From the NCBI RefSeq assembly GCF_900168005.1, contig NZ_FUYP01000014.1, positions 44,482 to 108,481 of the forward strand: DNA of 64,000 nt. The letters are read 5' to 3'. A model generated the notes under the pieces. The model was not told the DNA's origin. It saw only the letters and a program-made list of their open reading frames with translations, and searched no databases. The position numbers and the translations under genes are program-made. Below are positions 38,935 to 47,662 of this stretch, piece after piece. Numbering within the stretch: the stretch's first letter is position 1; each line of letters opens with the position of its first letter. This stretch comes from Sphingopyxis flava (GTDB taxonomy: Bacteria; Pseudomonadota; Alphaproteobacteria; Sphingomonadales; Sphingomonadaceae).

Positions 38935-39276
38935 ATGGCCACGCAGCTTTCCGATATCGCCCTCTCGCCCGCCGCCGCCGCCCGCGTCCGCTGGATCGCG
39001 GATCGCAAGGGCGCAGCCTTGCCCGCGCTGCGTCTTGCGGTCGATGGGGGTGGCTGTTCAGGTTTCACCTATCGTTTCGATCTTGCCGAGACGATCGAAT
39101 CCGATGACATCGTCACCGAGACTGACGGGGTGAAGCTGGTCGTCGACCCCGTCAGCATCGACCTTGTGCGCGGCTGCATCGTCGATTTTGTCGATTCGCT
39201 CGGTGGATCGTCCTTCAAGGTGGAAAACCCGAACGCGGCTTCGGGCTGCGGTTGCGGATCGAGCTTCTCGATCTGA
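38935..39276 (+). CDS. erpA: Iron-sulfur cluster insertion protein (ErpA/IscA type)
   Basis: About 113 residues from the ATG at 38935. The three conserved cysteines are present: GGGCSGFTYRFDL and the C-terminal SGCGCGSSFSI. LSPAAAARVRWIADRKG and LRLAVDGGG are family blocks. A-type carrier proteins deliver Fe-S clusters to apo-enzymes. No isc or suf genes are adjacent, which fits a stand-alone ErpA. Confidence 0.93.
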   Translation: MATQLSDIALSPAAAARVRWIADRKGAALPALRLAVDGGGCSGFTYRFDLAETIESDDIVTETDGVKLVVDPVSIDLVRGCIVDFVDSLGGSSFKVENPNAASGCGCGSSFSI

Positions 39277-39315
39277 CGCCTTTCCTGGCGAAACGCTTCC
39301 TGCCATAGACAGGCG

Positions 39316-40086
39316 ATGAAAATCGCCACCTTCAACATCAACGGCATCAAGGCCAGGATGCCGCGCCTCGTCGAATGGCTTGAGGAAACCCAGCCTGACG
39401 TCGCATGCCTCCAGGAACTGAAGTCGAGTGACGAAACCATGCCGACGGCCGAAATCGAGGCGGCTGGATATGGGATGCTCTATCATGGGCAAAAGGGCTT
39501 CAACGGGGTCGCAATCCTCGCGCGGGGCAGCGAGCCGGTCGAAATCCAGCGCGGCCTCGCCGGCGAGGCGGAGGATGAGCAATCGCGCTATCTCGAAGCC
39601 GAGGTTCTGGGGCTTCGCATAGCATCGATCTATCTTCCCAATGGCAATCCGCAGCCGGGGCCCAAGTTCGACTATAAGCTGCGCTGGATGAAGCGTCTGC
39701 GCGAGCGGGCAAAGGCGCTGCTCGAGGCTGAGATCCCGACCATCCTCGCCGGTGACTATAATGTCATCCCGCACGATGATGATGTGTGGGATCCTCGCGC
39801 AATGGCAAGCGATGCGTTGATGCAGCCTGATTCGCGTGACGCCTATTTCCGCATGCTCGGCGACGGCTGGACCGACGCGATCCGCAGCCGCCACCCCGCG
39901 GGGGGTATCTGGACCTTCTGGGATTATCAGGCGGGCGGCTGGCAGCGCGACCATGGCTTTCGTATCGACCATCTGCTCTTGAGCCCTGCCGTGGCCGACC
40001 GGCTGGTCGAGGCGGGCGTCGACAAGGACCACCGCGGGCGCGAAAAGGCGAGCGATCATGCGCCGACCTGGGCGGTGCTGCGCTGA
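39316..40086 (+). CDS. xth: Exodeoxyribonuclease III (AP endonuclease)
   Basis: About 256 residues. MKIATFNINGIKARMPRLVEWLEETQPDVACLQELK opens the fold and gives the metal-binding Glu; LAGDYNVIPHDDDVWDP and GFRIDHLLLSPAV with the terminal SDHAPTWAVLR complete the catalytic Asp/His set. It nicks DNA at abasic sites and trims 3' ends in base excision repair. Separate promoter likely, since it follows erpA by 39 bases. Confidence 0.96.
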   Translation: MKIATFNINGIKARMPRLVEWLEETQPDVACLQELKSSDETMPTAEIEAAGYGMLYHGQKGFNGVAILARGSEPVEIQRGLAGEAEDEQSRYLEAEVLGLRIASIYLPNGNPQPGPKFDYKLRWMKRLRERAKALLEAEIPTILAGDYNVIPHDDDVWDPRAMASDALMQPDSRDAYFRMLGDGWTDAIRSRHPAGGIWTFWDYQAGGWQRDHGFRIDHLLLSPAVADRLVEAGVDKDHRGREKASDHAPTWAVLR

Positions 40087-40119
40087 GACGCCGCTGGCCT
40101 CGGCGTGCATGGACCGCGG

Positions 40120-41289
40120 TCAGTCGAGCGGTTTGTCGTAGATCTGATAGACGCGATTCTCTCTCGCCTCGATGGCATCGGCAACCGCAATCATCCCCTG
40201 GTTGTCGTCGAGAACCCAGCCGATGTCGCCCTGCTGCGCCCCGAAATGGGCAACACCGTCGCGGCGAATATATTCAATCATCATGAAGGCGAGAGTGCTC
40301 GCCATGCGGCTGTTCTGCAATCGCTTGACCACGCCCATCAACGGCACGCGCAGCACGCGGCTCTTCGGCTTGCGGAGCCACCAGAGCAGCCGTGCCCAGC
40401 CGAAGGGGAGGAGCGAGCCCTCCATGTCGATAAGCAGCTCGTTGATATTGGGAAGCACAATCATGAAGGCGACGGGTTCGCCGTCGACCTCTGCGACGCG
40501 GATCAGATCTTCGAACACGAGCGGCTTGAGTTTCTTGCCGACATAGGCGACCTCGCTGTCGGTCAGAGGAACAAAGCCCCAATTGTCCGACCAGGCGTCG
40601 TTCAATATGCCCAGGATTAACCTGGCTTCGGCGTCGAAGCGACGCTTGTCGACGCGGCGGATGCGGATGCGCTCATTTTTCTCGCCGGCGGCGACGATGC
40701 GATTGACGATCGGCGGAAAGCCGCCCCTAATCGCCACCGAATAATTGATCAGCCGCTTCACGGACCGGTAGCCCGCCGCTTCGACCCATGCGCGGTAGAG
40801 CGGGCTGTTATGGCCGAGCATGATCGTCGGCGGCGTCTCGAAACCCTCGACAAGAAGCCCGGGCTCATCCCAGATCGAGATTGAGAGGGGGCCGAGCGCG
40901 CGCGTCATGCCTTGCCCGCGCAGCCAGTCCTCGGCCGCGGCAAGCAGCGCCGCGGCAGTCTCGCCATCCTCGGCCTCGAGCAGACCCCAATTGCCGGTGC
41001 CCGGCCCCATGCCCTGTTCGGCGGGCTGGGCGAGCGCAAGGTCGTCGATATGCGCCGAGATGCGCCCGACCGTCCGCCCGTCGCGCCGAGCGAGAAAAAG
41101 CTGCGCCTTGCCATGTTCGAACCAGGGGTTCTTGCCGGGGGCAAGCAGGCCATACACCTCGCCCTTGAGCGGCGGCACCCACGCGGGATCGCCGCGATTG
41201 AGGCGAAAGGCGAGCTCGACGAACTCGCGCCTGTCTGCCTTCGTCTGGACGGGAAGAACGGTGATCGGACCTGGGGTGTGCGAGGCCAT
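40120..41289 (-). CDS. Acyl-CoA N-acyltransferase superfamily protein, bacterial ceramide synthase-like
   Basis: About 389 residues. FVELAFRLNRGDPAWVPPLKGEVYGLLAPGKNPWFEHGKAQLFLARRDGRTVGRISAHID starts a GNAT-like fold; ALGPLSISIWDEPGLLVEGFETPPTIMLGHNSPLY and YSVAIRGGFP are typical of the YghO/bCerS-like family. The bacterial ceramide synthase of Caulobacter belongs to this superfamily, so N-acylation of a sphingoid base is a reasonable inference given the serine palmitoyltransferase 9 kb away. Databases often call such proteins generic N-acetyltransferases. It is divergent from the desaturase gene. Confidence 0.7.
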   Translation of the reverse strand: MASHTPGPITVLPVQTKADRREFVELAFRLNRGDPAWVPPLKGEVYGLLAPGKNPWFEHGKAQLFLARRDGRTVGRISAHIDDLALAQPAEQGMGPGTGNWGLLEAEDGETAAALLAAAEDWLRGQGMTRALGPLSISIWDEPGLLVEGFETPPTIMLGHNSPLYRAWVEAAGYRSVKRLINYSVAIRGGFPPIVNRIVAAGEKNERIRIRRVDKRRFDAEARLILGILNDAWSDNWGFVPLTDSEVAYVGKKLKPLVFEDLIRVAEVDGEPVAFMIVLPNINELLIDMEGSLLPFGWARLLWWLRKPKSRVLRVPLMGVVKRLQNSRMASTLAFMMIEYIRRDGVAHFGAQQGDIGWVLDDNQGMIAVADAIEARENRVYQIYDKPLD

Positions 41290-41408
41290 GGCTGGTTTCC
41301 TGAACTGGACTTCCTATCTTTATGGGCGATGCATTAGGGCATAGCTGCGGCGCTGGCGACCTGCATTTGGCCATTTTGCTGCCACGAAATCATGGTGAAG
41401 ATCCCGAT

Positions 41409-42506
41409 ATGTTTGCAACGAACACCTTTGCTGACCGGCCATCGGCCGCGCCCGCGGCGCCGCTTCCCAAGTCGGCGATCGCCGACGATATGGCGATGAT
41501 CCGCGCGGCCTCGGAGCTGACGCGCGATCTCGTTGTGCCGAACGCGCGCATCTATTGGGCCGATTTCCTGGCCTCGGTTTTCATCGGCTATGCCGGTGTC
41601 GCTGCCGCGATCCTTGCGCCCTCGATCCCCTGGATGTTCGTCGCCGCGCTCGTGGCAGTGCCCGCGCTCTATCGCGCGGGCAGCTTCATTCACGAGATTA
41701 CGCATATCCGCAAGAAGGCGCTCCCGGGCTTTCGGCTCTGGTGGAACATCCTCATCGGCGTGCCGCTCCTCATACCCTCCTTCATGTATGAGGGTATTCA
41801 CAGCCTTCACCACAACCGTACGAAATATGGCACGGTCGAGGACCCCGAGTATCTGCCGCTCGCATTGATGAAGCCGTGGACGGTGCCGCTGTTCGTCGTT
41901 GCGGCCGCCTTTGCTCCGCTCGCGCTTGTCTTTCGTTATGCGGTCCTGACCCCGCTCTCCTTCCTGATCCCGCCGCTGCGCCGGATCGTGATGGAGCGTT
42001 ATTCGGGACTGATCATCAACCCGCTGTTCCGCCGCAGGCCGCCCGAGGGCGAGTTCCGCCGCCAATGGGCATGGCAGGAAGGCGGCGCCTGGGCCTGGTC
42101 GACCTTGCTCGTCGCCGCCGCCGTCTTCGGCTGGGTGCCGCTGCGCGCGCTTCTCATCTTTGGCGGCATTGCCTCGGCGAGCATCGTGCTCAACCAGATC
42201 CGCACGCTCGTCGCGCATCTGTGGGAAAATGACGGTGAGGTACTGACCGTGACTGCTCAGTTCCTCGACAGCGTCAACGTGCCCCCGCCGGGACTGCTTC
42301 CCGAGCTCTGGGCGCCCGTGGGGCTGCGCTATCATGCGCTCCACCATCTGCTGCCCGGCGTCCCCTACCACGCGCTGCCCGAGGCGCACCGCCGCCTGAA
42401 GGAGGCGCTGCCGTCCGATTCGCAATATCACCGGGCGAACTACAAGGGGTTGCCCGGGCTGGTGGCGAAACTGGTTGCGGGGTCGGCGCGGGGCGGGGCG
42501 GCCTGA
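41409..42506 (+). CDS. Membrane fatty acid desaturase / hydroxylase
   Basis: About 365 residues from the ATG at 41409 (GGTGAAG upstream); a longer frame from 41322 is less likely. Three histidine boxes are intact: HEITH, HSLHHNR and HALHHLLPGVPYH, which bind the di-iron centre. Hydrophobic segments (IGYAGVAAAILAPSI, MFVAALVAVPALY, FVVAAAFAPLALVF, LLVAAAVFGWVPL) place it in the inner membrane. Substrate could be an acyl chain or a ceramide. Next to the ceramide synthase-like gene, sphingolipid modification is possible. Confidence 0.88.
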   Translation: MFATNTFADRPSAAPAAPLPKSAIADDMAMIRAASELTRDLVVPNARIYWADFLASVFIGYAGVAAAILAPSIPWMFVAALVAVPALYRAGSFIHEITHIRKKALPGFRLWWNILIGVPLLIPSFMYEGIHSLHHNRTKYGTVEDPEYLPLALMKPWTVPLFVVAAAFAPLALVFRYAVLTPLSFLIPPLRRIVMERYSGLIINPLFRRRPPEGEFRRQWAWQEGGAWAWSTLLVAAAVFGWVPLRALLIFGGIASASIVLNQIRTLVAHLWENDGEVLTVTAQFLDSVNVPPPGLLPELWAPVGLRYHALHHLLPGVPYHALPEAHRRLKEALPSDSQYHRANYKGLPGLVAKLVAGSARGGAA

Positions 42507-42535
42507 ACCATTCCGAACTGGCGTCAGGGCCGTGC

Positions 42536-42811
42536 TCAGCGCAGCCTGGCAAGTGAGGCGATAAATTTATCCCGCGCGGCGAGGCATTTGAGCCGCCTTC
42601 TTCTAAGCCCAAATGCTGCAACGGCGAACAAGGAGCAGCAGATCAATGCAAGACCCGCGGAGCTGAGTATCGCCCGCGCGTCTTCGGCGTGACGCACGAT
42701 AATCTGCGCGAAGATGATGACCGAGCCCAGCGATGTCGCCCCCCAAATGCCGAGAAGCAAGCGCTCGGCTATGTTCGAGGAAAGGCTCCTGGCTGACGGG
42801 TAACGGTCCAT
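42536..42811 (-). CDS. Small two-helix membrane protein, unknown
   Basis: 91 residues with two hydrophobic segments (LLLGIWGATSLGSVIIFAQIIV and AGLALICCSLFAVAAFGL) and a basic C-terminus (RRRRLKCLAARDK). The start lies 12 bases after the lptG stop on the same strand, suggesting co-transcription. The ribosome-binding site is weak (AGGCC). I recognise no family. It could be a real small protein or a chance frame. Confidence 0.5.
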   Translation of the reverse strand: MDRYPSARSLSSNIAERLLLGIWGATSLGSVIIFAQIIVRHAEDARAILSSAGLALICCSLFAVAAFGLRRRRLKCLAARDKFIASLARLR

Positions 42812-42823
42812 TTGTCGAAAGGC

Positions 42824-43921
42824 CTATTCTTCGGTTCGGATCAGGATCATCTCGCCGATCAGCGCGAAGAGAATGAAGGGCCCCCAGGCGGCGAGGAAAG
42901 GGGAATAGGCGCCAAGGTCGCCCATCGCGAGCGCGAAATTGTCGGCGACGAAATAGGCAAAGCCCAGCGCCATGCCGAGGATCGCACGCACGAACAGCTT
43001 TCCCGATCGCGCAAGGCCGAAGGCGGCGACCGCGCCCAGGAGCGGCATCAGAATCGCCGAAAGCGGTCCCGAAATCTTGTGCCACAAGACACCCTTCAGC
43101 GCGTCGACGGGGCGCCCGGCGGCTTCGAGGTCGTCGATCGCGCGCTTGAGCTGGAGGAAGGGAAGCTCGTCGCCATCGACCTGCGCGAGGGTAAACTGAT
43201 CGGGGCGCACACCCTTTGCGGCGATGATGGTGCCGAGCTCCTCGACCGTCCCCGAGCGGCGCAGGAAGCGCTTGGCGTCGGTCAGCTCCCAGCCGCCCTC
43301 GACCGCGCGGCCGCTGTCGGCTGAGAGGATCGATGAGAGGACGCCGCCCGAGCGTTCATAGATCTTGACCCCGCGAAGCACGATCGCCGGCCCGCTGGTC
43401 TCGACCGTTTCCGCGTTGATCAGGTCGTCGCCCTCGCGCACCCAGATGTTCGAGCGCAGTCCGCTGTCGCGCGGAACCTGCGCATATTCAACCTTCTGCC
43501 AGGCGCTGAGCGCACCGGTCGCGCGCGCGACGATGCGTTCGTTGAAGCCGAAGCTGATCGCAGCCACGAGCAGCGCGGCGAGGAACAGCGGCGCCAGCAC
43601 CTGATGGGCGGACATCCCCGCCGCTTTCATCGCGATGACCTCGCTGTTCTGGTTGAGCGTGATCAATGTCAGGATCGTACCGAGCAGCACCGAAAAGGGC
43701 AGGAAGGTTTCGATGATCTGCGGGATGCGGAGGCCCACATAGCGCCACACCTCGGCGTCGCCATTGCCGGCGACGGCAAGGATCTTGCCGCTCTCGCCGA
43801 GCAGATCGAGCGTCTGGAGAATGATGACGAGCGCGAAGAGGATCGCGAAGGTGCGCACGAAGAAGAGCCGCCCCATGTAGAGCGCCATCGTACGCGAGGG
43901 GAAAAAGTGGAACTGGTGCAT
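42824..43921 (-). CDS. lptG: LPS export permease LptG
   Basis: About 365 residues from the ATG at 43921, which overlaps the lptF stop by one base. The YjgP/YjgQ family fold is clear: FPSRTMALYMGRLFFVRTFAILFALVIILQTLDLLGESGKIL, helix pairs (LFLAALLVAAISFGF) and the C-terminal SGPLSAILMPLLGAVAAFGLARSG. With LptF it forms the membrane part of the Lpt exporter that moves LPS (or, in sphingomonads, possibly glycosphingolipid) to the outer membrane. Confidence 0.94.
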   Translation of the reverse strand: MHQFHFFPSRTMALYMGRLFFVRTFAILFALVIILQTLDLLGESGKILAVAGNGDAEVWRYVGLRIPQIIETFLPFSVLLGTILTLITLNQNSEVIAMKAAGMSAHQVLAPLFLAALLVAAISFGFNERIVARATGALSAWQKVEYAQVPRDSGLRSNIWVREGDDLINAETVETSGPAIVLRGVKIYERSGGVLSSILSADSGRAVEGGWELTDAKRFLRRSGTVEELGTIIAAKGVRPDQFTLAQVDGDELPFLQLKRAIDDLEAAGRPVDALKGVLWHKISGPLSAILMPLLGAVAAFGLARSGKLFVRAILGMALGFAYFVADNFALAMGDLGAYSPFLAAWGPFILFALIGEMILIRTEE

Positions 43922-45129
43922 CAGGCGAGCTTCTGCTTGCGCTGGACGAGACGAAACAGCGCCTTGACCCGCTGGCCGGCCTTTGCAGCGACGCGTTCGA
44001 GGGCGCCGATCGGCTGGCCGCCTGGAACATGCGCGAGCGTGTAATACATCCAGAAGGCAAGCGCGGCGAAAAGCAGATAGGGAACCCAAAGCGCGAGCAA
44101 CGGGTCGACGGCGCCGCGCGCGCCCAGATCCTCTGCATATTGGTTGATCTTGTGCTGGGTCACGAGAATCACGATCGAGAGGAATACGCCGAGGGACGAG
44201 GTTGATCGCTTGGGCGGAATGGCAAGCGCGATCGCCAGGAGCGGAATGAGGAACATCGAGGCGACCTCGACGATGCGGAAATGGAAGTTCGCGCGCGATT
44301 CGAGCCGCGTTGTCAGCGGCTCGGTCTTGTCCTTGCCGACCACGAAGAGCTCGGGGATCGTCAGCTCGCGGTCAGCGCCGCCGCGAGTCCGGAACGCCTC
44401 GATCTTGGGCAGCGGGATCGGCAGGTCGTGGTTGTCGAAGGTCAGAACGCGCGGCACGGCAAATTTGGGCGATTCGTGGATCAGCACGCCGCTCGTGAGC
44501 CTCAGAATGATCGTGTTGGGGTCGTCGGTGGCGAGGAACTGGCCCTCGGCCGCGGTCGCCGAAACCGCCTGCCCCTCCTTATTCTCGCCGCGCACGAAAA
44601 TGCCGCGCAAAGATCGTCCGTCGTTGTAGCTTTCCTCGATGCGCAGCGTCATGCGGCTGCCGAGCTTGGTGAATTCGCCGACCTTGATCGAGGCACCAAG
44701 GGCGCCCGAGCGCAACTCGAACTGCAGTCCTTCATAGGCATAGCGCGCGTAGGGCTGGATGAAGCCGACGATCGCGAGGTTGAGCAGCGCAAGCGCGAAG
44801 GCGAAGGCATAAGGGACGCGCATCAACCGCCCGAAGCTCATGCCGACCCCGCGCAGCACATCGAGTTCGCTCGATGTCGCGAGGCGGCGGAAGGCGAGGA
44901 GAATGCCGAGCATCAGCCCGATCGGAATGCCGAGCGAGAGATATTCAGGGATCAGATTGGCAAGCATCCGCCACACGACGCTGACCGGGCCGCCCTCGGT
45001 CGCGACGAAATCGAAGAGGCGCAGCATCTTTTCAAGGACCAGCAGCATCGCCGAGAGGACCAGCGTGCCGAGCATGGGGAAGAAGATGAGCCGCGCGATA
45101 TAGCGGTCGATGGCGGGTATCTTGTTCAA
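43921..45129 (-). CDS. lptF: LPS export permease LptF
   Basis: About 402 residues. MNKIPAIDRYIARLIFFPMLGTLVLSAMLLVLEKMLRLFDFV, the periplasmic beta-jellyroll domain, and the C-terminal helices (VASMFLIPLLAIALAIPPKRS, LLALWVPYLLFAALAFWMYYTLAHVPG) fit LptF. It sits immediately upstream of lptG. Sphingomonads lack classical LPS and use glycosphingolipids instead, so the cargo here is open to question. The gene pair lies among sphingolipid-related genes. Confidence 0.93.
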   Translation of the reverse strand: MNKIPAIDRYIARLIFFPMLGTLVLSAMLLVLEKMLRLFDFVATEGGPVSVVWRMLANLIPEYLSLGIPIGLMLGILLAFRRLATSSELDVLRGVGMSFGRLMRVPYAFAFALALLNLAIVGFIQPYARYAYEGLQFELRSGALGASIKVGEFTKLGSRMTLRIEESYNDGRSLRGIFVRGENKEGQAVSATAAEGQFLATDDPNTIILRLTSGVLIHESPKFAVPRVLTFDNHDLPIPLPKIEAFRTRGGADRELTIPELFVVGKDKTEPLTTRLESRANFHFRIVEVASMFLIPLLAIALAIPPKRSTSSLGVFLSIVILVTQHKINQYAEDLGARGAVDPLLALWVPYLLFAALAFWMYYTLAHVPGGQPIGALERVAAKAGQRVKALFRLVQRKQKLA

Positions 45130-45261
45130 GCTTTCGTCGCCCCATCACCATGATTTGGCCGCAAATGTTTCCGATATGCCGAGTCAAGGGCGACAGGGAC
45201 CCATGTCGGCGCGCGCTTTCGCGCGGCTGGCGTGGCTATAACCTCTGGAGGTATTGAGGTC

Positions 45262-45771
45262 ATGTCGAAAATGTTTCTCGCCGGGATACTCGCCGCCGGC
45301 ACCGCAGGAGCGCTGATGGCGCCCGTCGCGGCGCAGGGCGCTACGCTGGGTCCAGCGGCCGCCCTTTGCGACAGCAATGCGACCGCCGTGCTGGTCGACG
45401 TGCGCGGATTCAAGGCGCGCACGGGGACGCTGCGCGTGCAGATCTACAATGCGGACAAAAGCTATCTTGAAAAGCGCAAGTGGCTGGAGCGCGTCGACGT
45501 TCCCGTGCGCGGCGGCGCCATGCAGGTCTGCGTGCCGGTCAAGGGCCCGGGCAATTATGTCGTGTCGGTCCGTCACGACATCAATGGCAATGGCAAGTCG
45601 GACAAGAGCGACGGCGGGGGCCTTTCGGGCAACCCCGACATGAAGCTCACCGACTTCATCTTCAAGCGCAAGCCCAAGCTGGCGCAGGTCAGCTTCGCGG
45701 TCGGCGGCTCGACCAAGCGCGTGCCGATCACGTTGAATTACGTCAACGGCCTGGCCTTCGATCCGGTCTGA
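45262..45771 (+). CDS. Secreted DUF2141 domain protein
   Basis: About 169 residues from the ATG at 45262, preceded by GGAGG. Signal peptide MSKMFLAGILAAGTAGALMA, then the DUF2141 beta-sandwich: VRGFKARTGTLRVQIYNADKSYL, VKGPGNYVVSVRHDINGNGKSDKSDGGGLSGNP. The DxNxNxxxD-like segment HDINGNGKSDKSDG could bind calcium. Periplasmic or exported; function unknown. It ends 2 bases before the lipid kinase start, so the two genes are co-transcribed. Confidence 0.88.
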   Translation: MSKMFLAGILAAGTAGALMAPVAAQGATLGPAAALCDSNATAVLVDVRGFKARTGTLRVQIYNADKSYLEKRKWLERVDVPVRGGAMQVCVPVKGPGNYVVSVRHDINGNGKSDKSDGGGLSGNPDMKLTDFIFKRKPKLAQVSFAVGGSTKRVPITLNYVNGLAFDPV

Positions 45772-45773
45772 CG

Positions 45774-46745
45774 GTGGCCAGCGTCGCGCTCCTTTCCAAT
45801 CCTCGCTCGACGGGCAACCGCTCGCTGCTGCCCCGAGTGCGCGAATATTGCGCGGCGCACCCCGACATATTCCACTATGAGGTCGAGGCCGTCGATCAGA
45901 TCGGCGAGGCGATCCGCACCATCGCGATGGTGTCCCCGCGGGTCATTGCGATCAACGGCGGCGACGGCACCGTTCAGGCGGCGCTGACCGAGCTTTATTC
46001 AGGCGGCCATTTCGGTGGCTCGCCGCCCCCGGTGGCGGTGCTGCCCAATGGCAAGACAAATCTCATCGCGTTCGACCTCGGTGCCGAGGGCGACCCGATC
46101 AAGGCGCTCGAACGGGTCGTCGAACTGGTCGGCGATGGCCGGCTTGAGGATCATGTCATCGAACGCCAGCTCATTGCGCTCGACAGCGGCGGTGCGCGTC
46201 CGGTGCTCGGCATGTTCCTCGGCGGCGCTTATCTGGCCGACGTGATGCTCTATTGCCGCCACCGCATCTATCCGCTCGGGTTTCCGAACGGCGTGTCGCA
46301 TTTCCTCGCGGCCATGCTCGCCTTTTTCTCGATCCTCTTCGGCGTAGGCGGCGGGCGGCTTCCGCCCAAGCCCGAGCCGATGACCGTGTCGCTGATCCGC
46401 CAGGGCGAGTTCAAGGGCAAGTTTTCGCTGCTCATTGTCACGACGCTCGAGAAGCTGCTGCTCAGCATCCGCACCAGCGACAAGCATGGCACCAACGGCC
46501 ATATGAAGCTGCTGGCGACCGAAAGCAGTGTCGGCGCGCTCTTTCGCATGCTCGGCGCAACATGGCGCGGCACGCTGGGCCAGCGGGAGCTCGCGGGCGT
46601 TCATTTCCAGCAGGGCGACGAGATCCGTATCGAGGGCGAACGCTCGAATGTCATCCTCGACGGCGAGATTTTCGAGGCGACCGGTGGGCGGCCGATCATC
46701 CTGACCTCGACCCAGCCGGTGCCATTTCTGCGGCTTGCGGCCTGA
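45774..46745 (+). CDS. Diacylglycerol kinase-family lipid kinase, possible ceramide kinase (CpgB/CerK-like)
   Basis: About 323 residues from a GTG at 45774. The DAGK catalytic motif GGDGT is at residues 62-66 (IAINGGDGTVQAAL), and LPNGKTNLIAFDLG gives the second nucleotide/lipid-binding loop. C-terminal QQGDEIRIEGE and ILDGEIFEA match the YegS-like fold. The kinase could phosphorylate diacylglycerol or, as shown for the related CpgB of Caulobacter, ceramide. It is followed 9 bases later by the nucleotidyltransferase-like gene, in the same operon. Confidence 0.72.
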   Translation: MASVALLSNPRSTGNRSLLPRVREYCAAHPDIFHYEVEAVDQIGEAIRTIAMVSPRVIAINGGDGTVQAALTELYSGGHFGGSPPPVAVLPNGKTNLIAFDLGAEGDPIKALERVVELVGDGRLEDHVIERQLIALDSGGARPVLGMFLGGAYLADVMLYCRHRIYPLGFPNGVSHFLAAMLAFFSILFGVGGGRLPPKPEPMTVSLIRQGEFKGKFSLLIVTTLEKLLLSIRTSDKHGTNGHMKLLATESSVGALFRMLGATWRGTLGQRELAGVHFQQGDEIRIEGERSNVILDGEIFEATGGRPIILTSTQPVPFLRLAA

Positions 46746-46754
46746 GGGACTTCG

Positions 46755-47615
46755 ATGGCTCCCCTGAGCGATCTCGTCCGCGACGAATTGTCGACGCCCG
46801 TCGATCCGCGCGTCGCGGCAATGGCCGCGGCGATCGCGGCACAATTTCCAGGCAGCGCGCGTGCGGTGCTTTTCTACGGCAGCTGTCTTCGGGAAACCCG
46901 GCTCGAGGGGTTGATGCTGGATTTCTACCTGATCGTCTCGAGCTATGGCGATGCCTATGCGAGGCGCTGGATGCGGCTTGCCAACCGGCTGATTCCCCCG
47001 AATGTCTTTCCGTTCCAGTCTGAGGGGCTCGTCGCCAAATATGCGGTGCTGAGCGAAGCCGATTTTGCGCGGCTGAATGGGCCTGACACGCGCAATGTAT
47101 CGGTCTGGGCGCGCTTTGCGCAGCCGTCGCGGCTGGTGTGGGCGGCCGACGAGCGAGCGCGCGCGCGCGCGGTTTTAGCCGTTGCGCAGGCGGCGCCGAC
47201 ATTGCTTGCCGCCGCCGGACGGCGCGCGGACGAGGAGGCGCTCGCCTGGTGGCGCCGCGCCTTTTCGCTCACCTATTCGGTCGAGCTTCGCGCCGAGCGC
47301 GCGACGCGTGCGCAATCGGTCGTCGATGCCGACACCGAGCGATATGAGCGCTTCAGCGCCCCCGCGATCGCCGCAATTCCGGCGCACGCGCCGAGCGGGG
47401 GCTGGACCAGGCGGCGCATCGAGGGAAAGCTGCTCAGTATTGTACGGCTGGCCAAGGCGAGCCTCACCTACGCGGGCGGCATCGATTATCTTGCGTGGAA
47501 GATCAACCGTCATGCCGGCACAAAGATCGAGATCAAACCCTGGCAGCGGCGCTGGCCGCTGATTGCGGCGCTGACGCTTGTGCCGCGGCTGATGAAGAGC
47601 GGCGCGATCCGGTAG
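46755..47615 (+). CDS. Nucleotidyltransferase-like protein, possible Tam41-type phosphatidate cytidylyltransferase
   Basis: About 286 residues, no signal peptide. ARAVLFYGSCLRE (GS near residues 42-43) and LEGLMLDFYLIV (Asp near 56) form a GSxxxR...D-type nucleotidyltransferase core. LVAKYAVLSEADFARL and the following VSVWARFAQPSRLVW parallel the conserved blocks of Tam41, the CDP-diacylglycerol synthase of mitochondria. I could not verify this with a search. Coupled to the lipid kinase, it could attach CMP to a phosphorylated lipid (phosphatidate or ceramide phosphate). Confidence 0.55.
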   Translation: MAPLSDLVRDELSTPVDPRVAAMAAAIAAQFPGSARAVLFYGSCLRETRLEGLMLDFYLIVSSYGDAYARRWMRLANRLIPPNVFPFQSEGLVAKYAVLSEADFARLNGPDTRNVSVWARFAQPSRLVWAADERARARAVLAVAQAAPTLLAAAGRRADEEALAWWRRAFSLTYSVELRAERATRAQSVVDADTERYERFSAPAIAAIPAHAPSGGWTRRRIEGKLLSIVRLAKASLTYAGGIDYLAWKINRHAGTKIEIKPWQRRWPLIAALTLVPRLMKSGAIR

Positions 47616-47662
47616 CGAGGCGGGGAGGGGCGGGAATTCCCGAGCGCGCGAAGCGCCGTATC

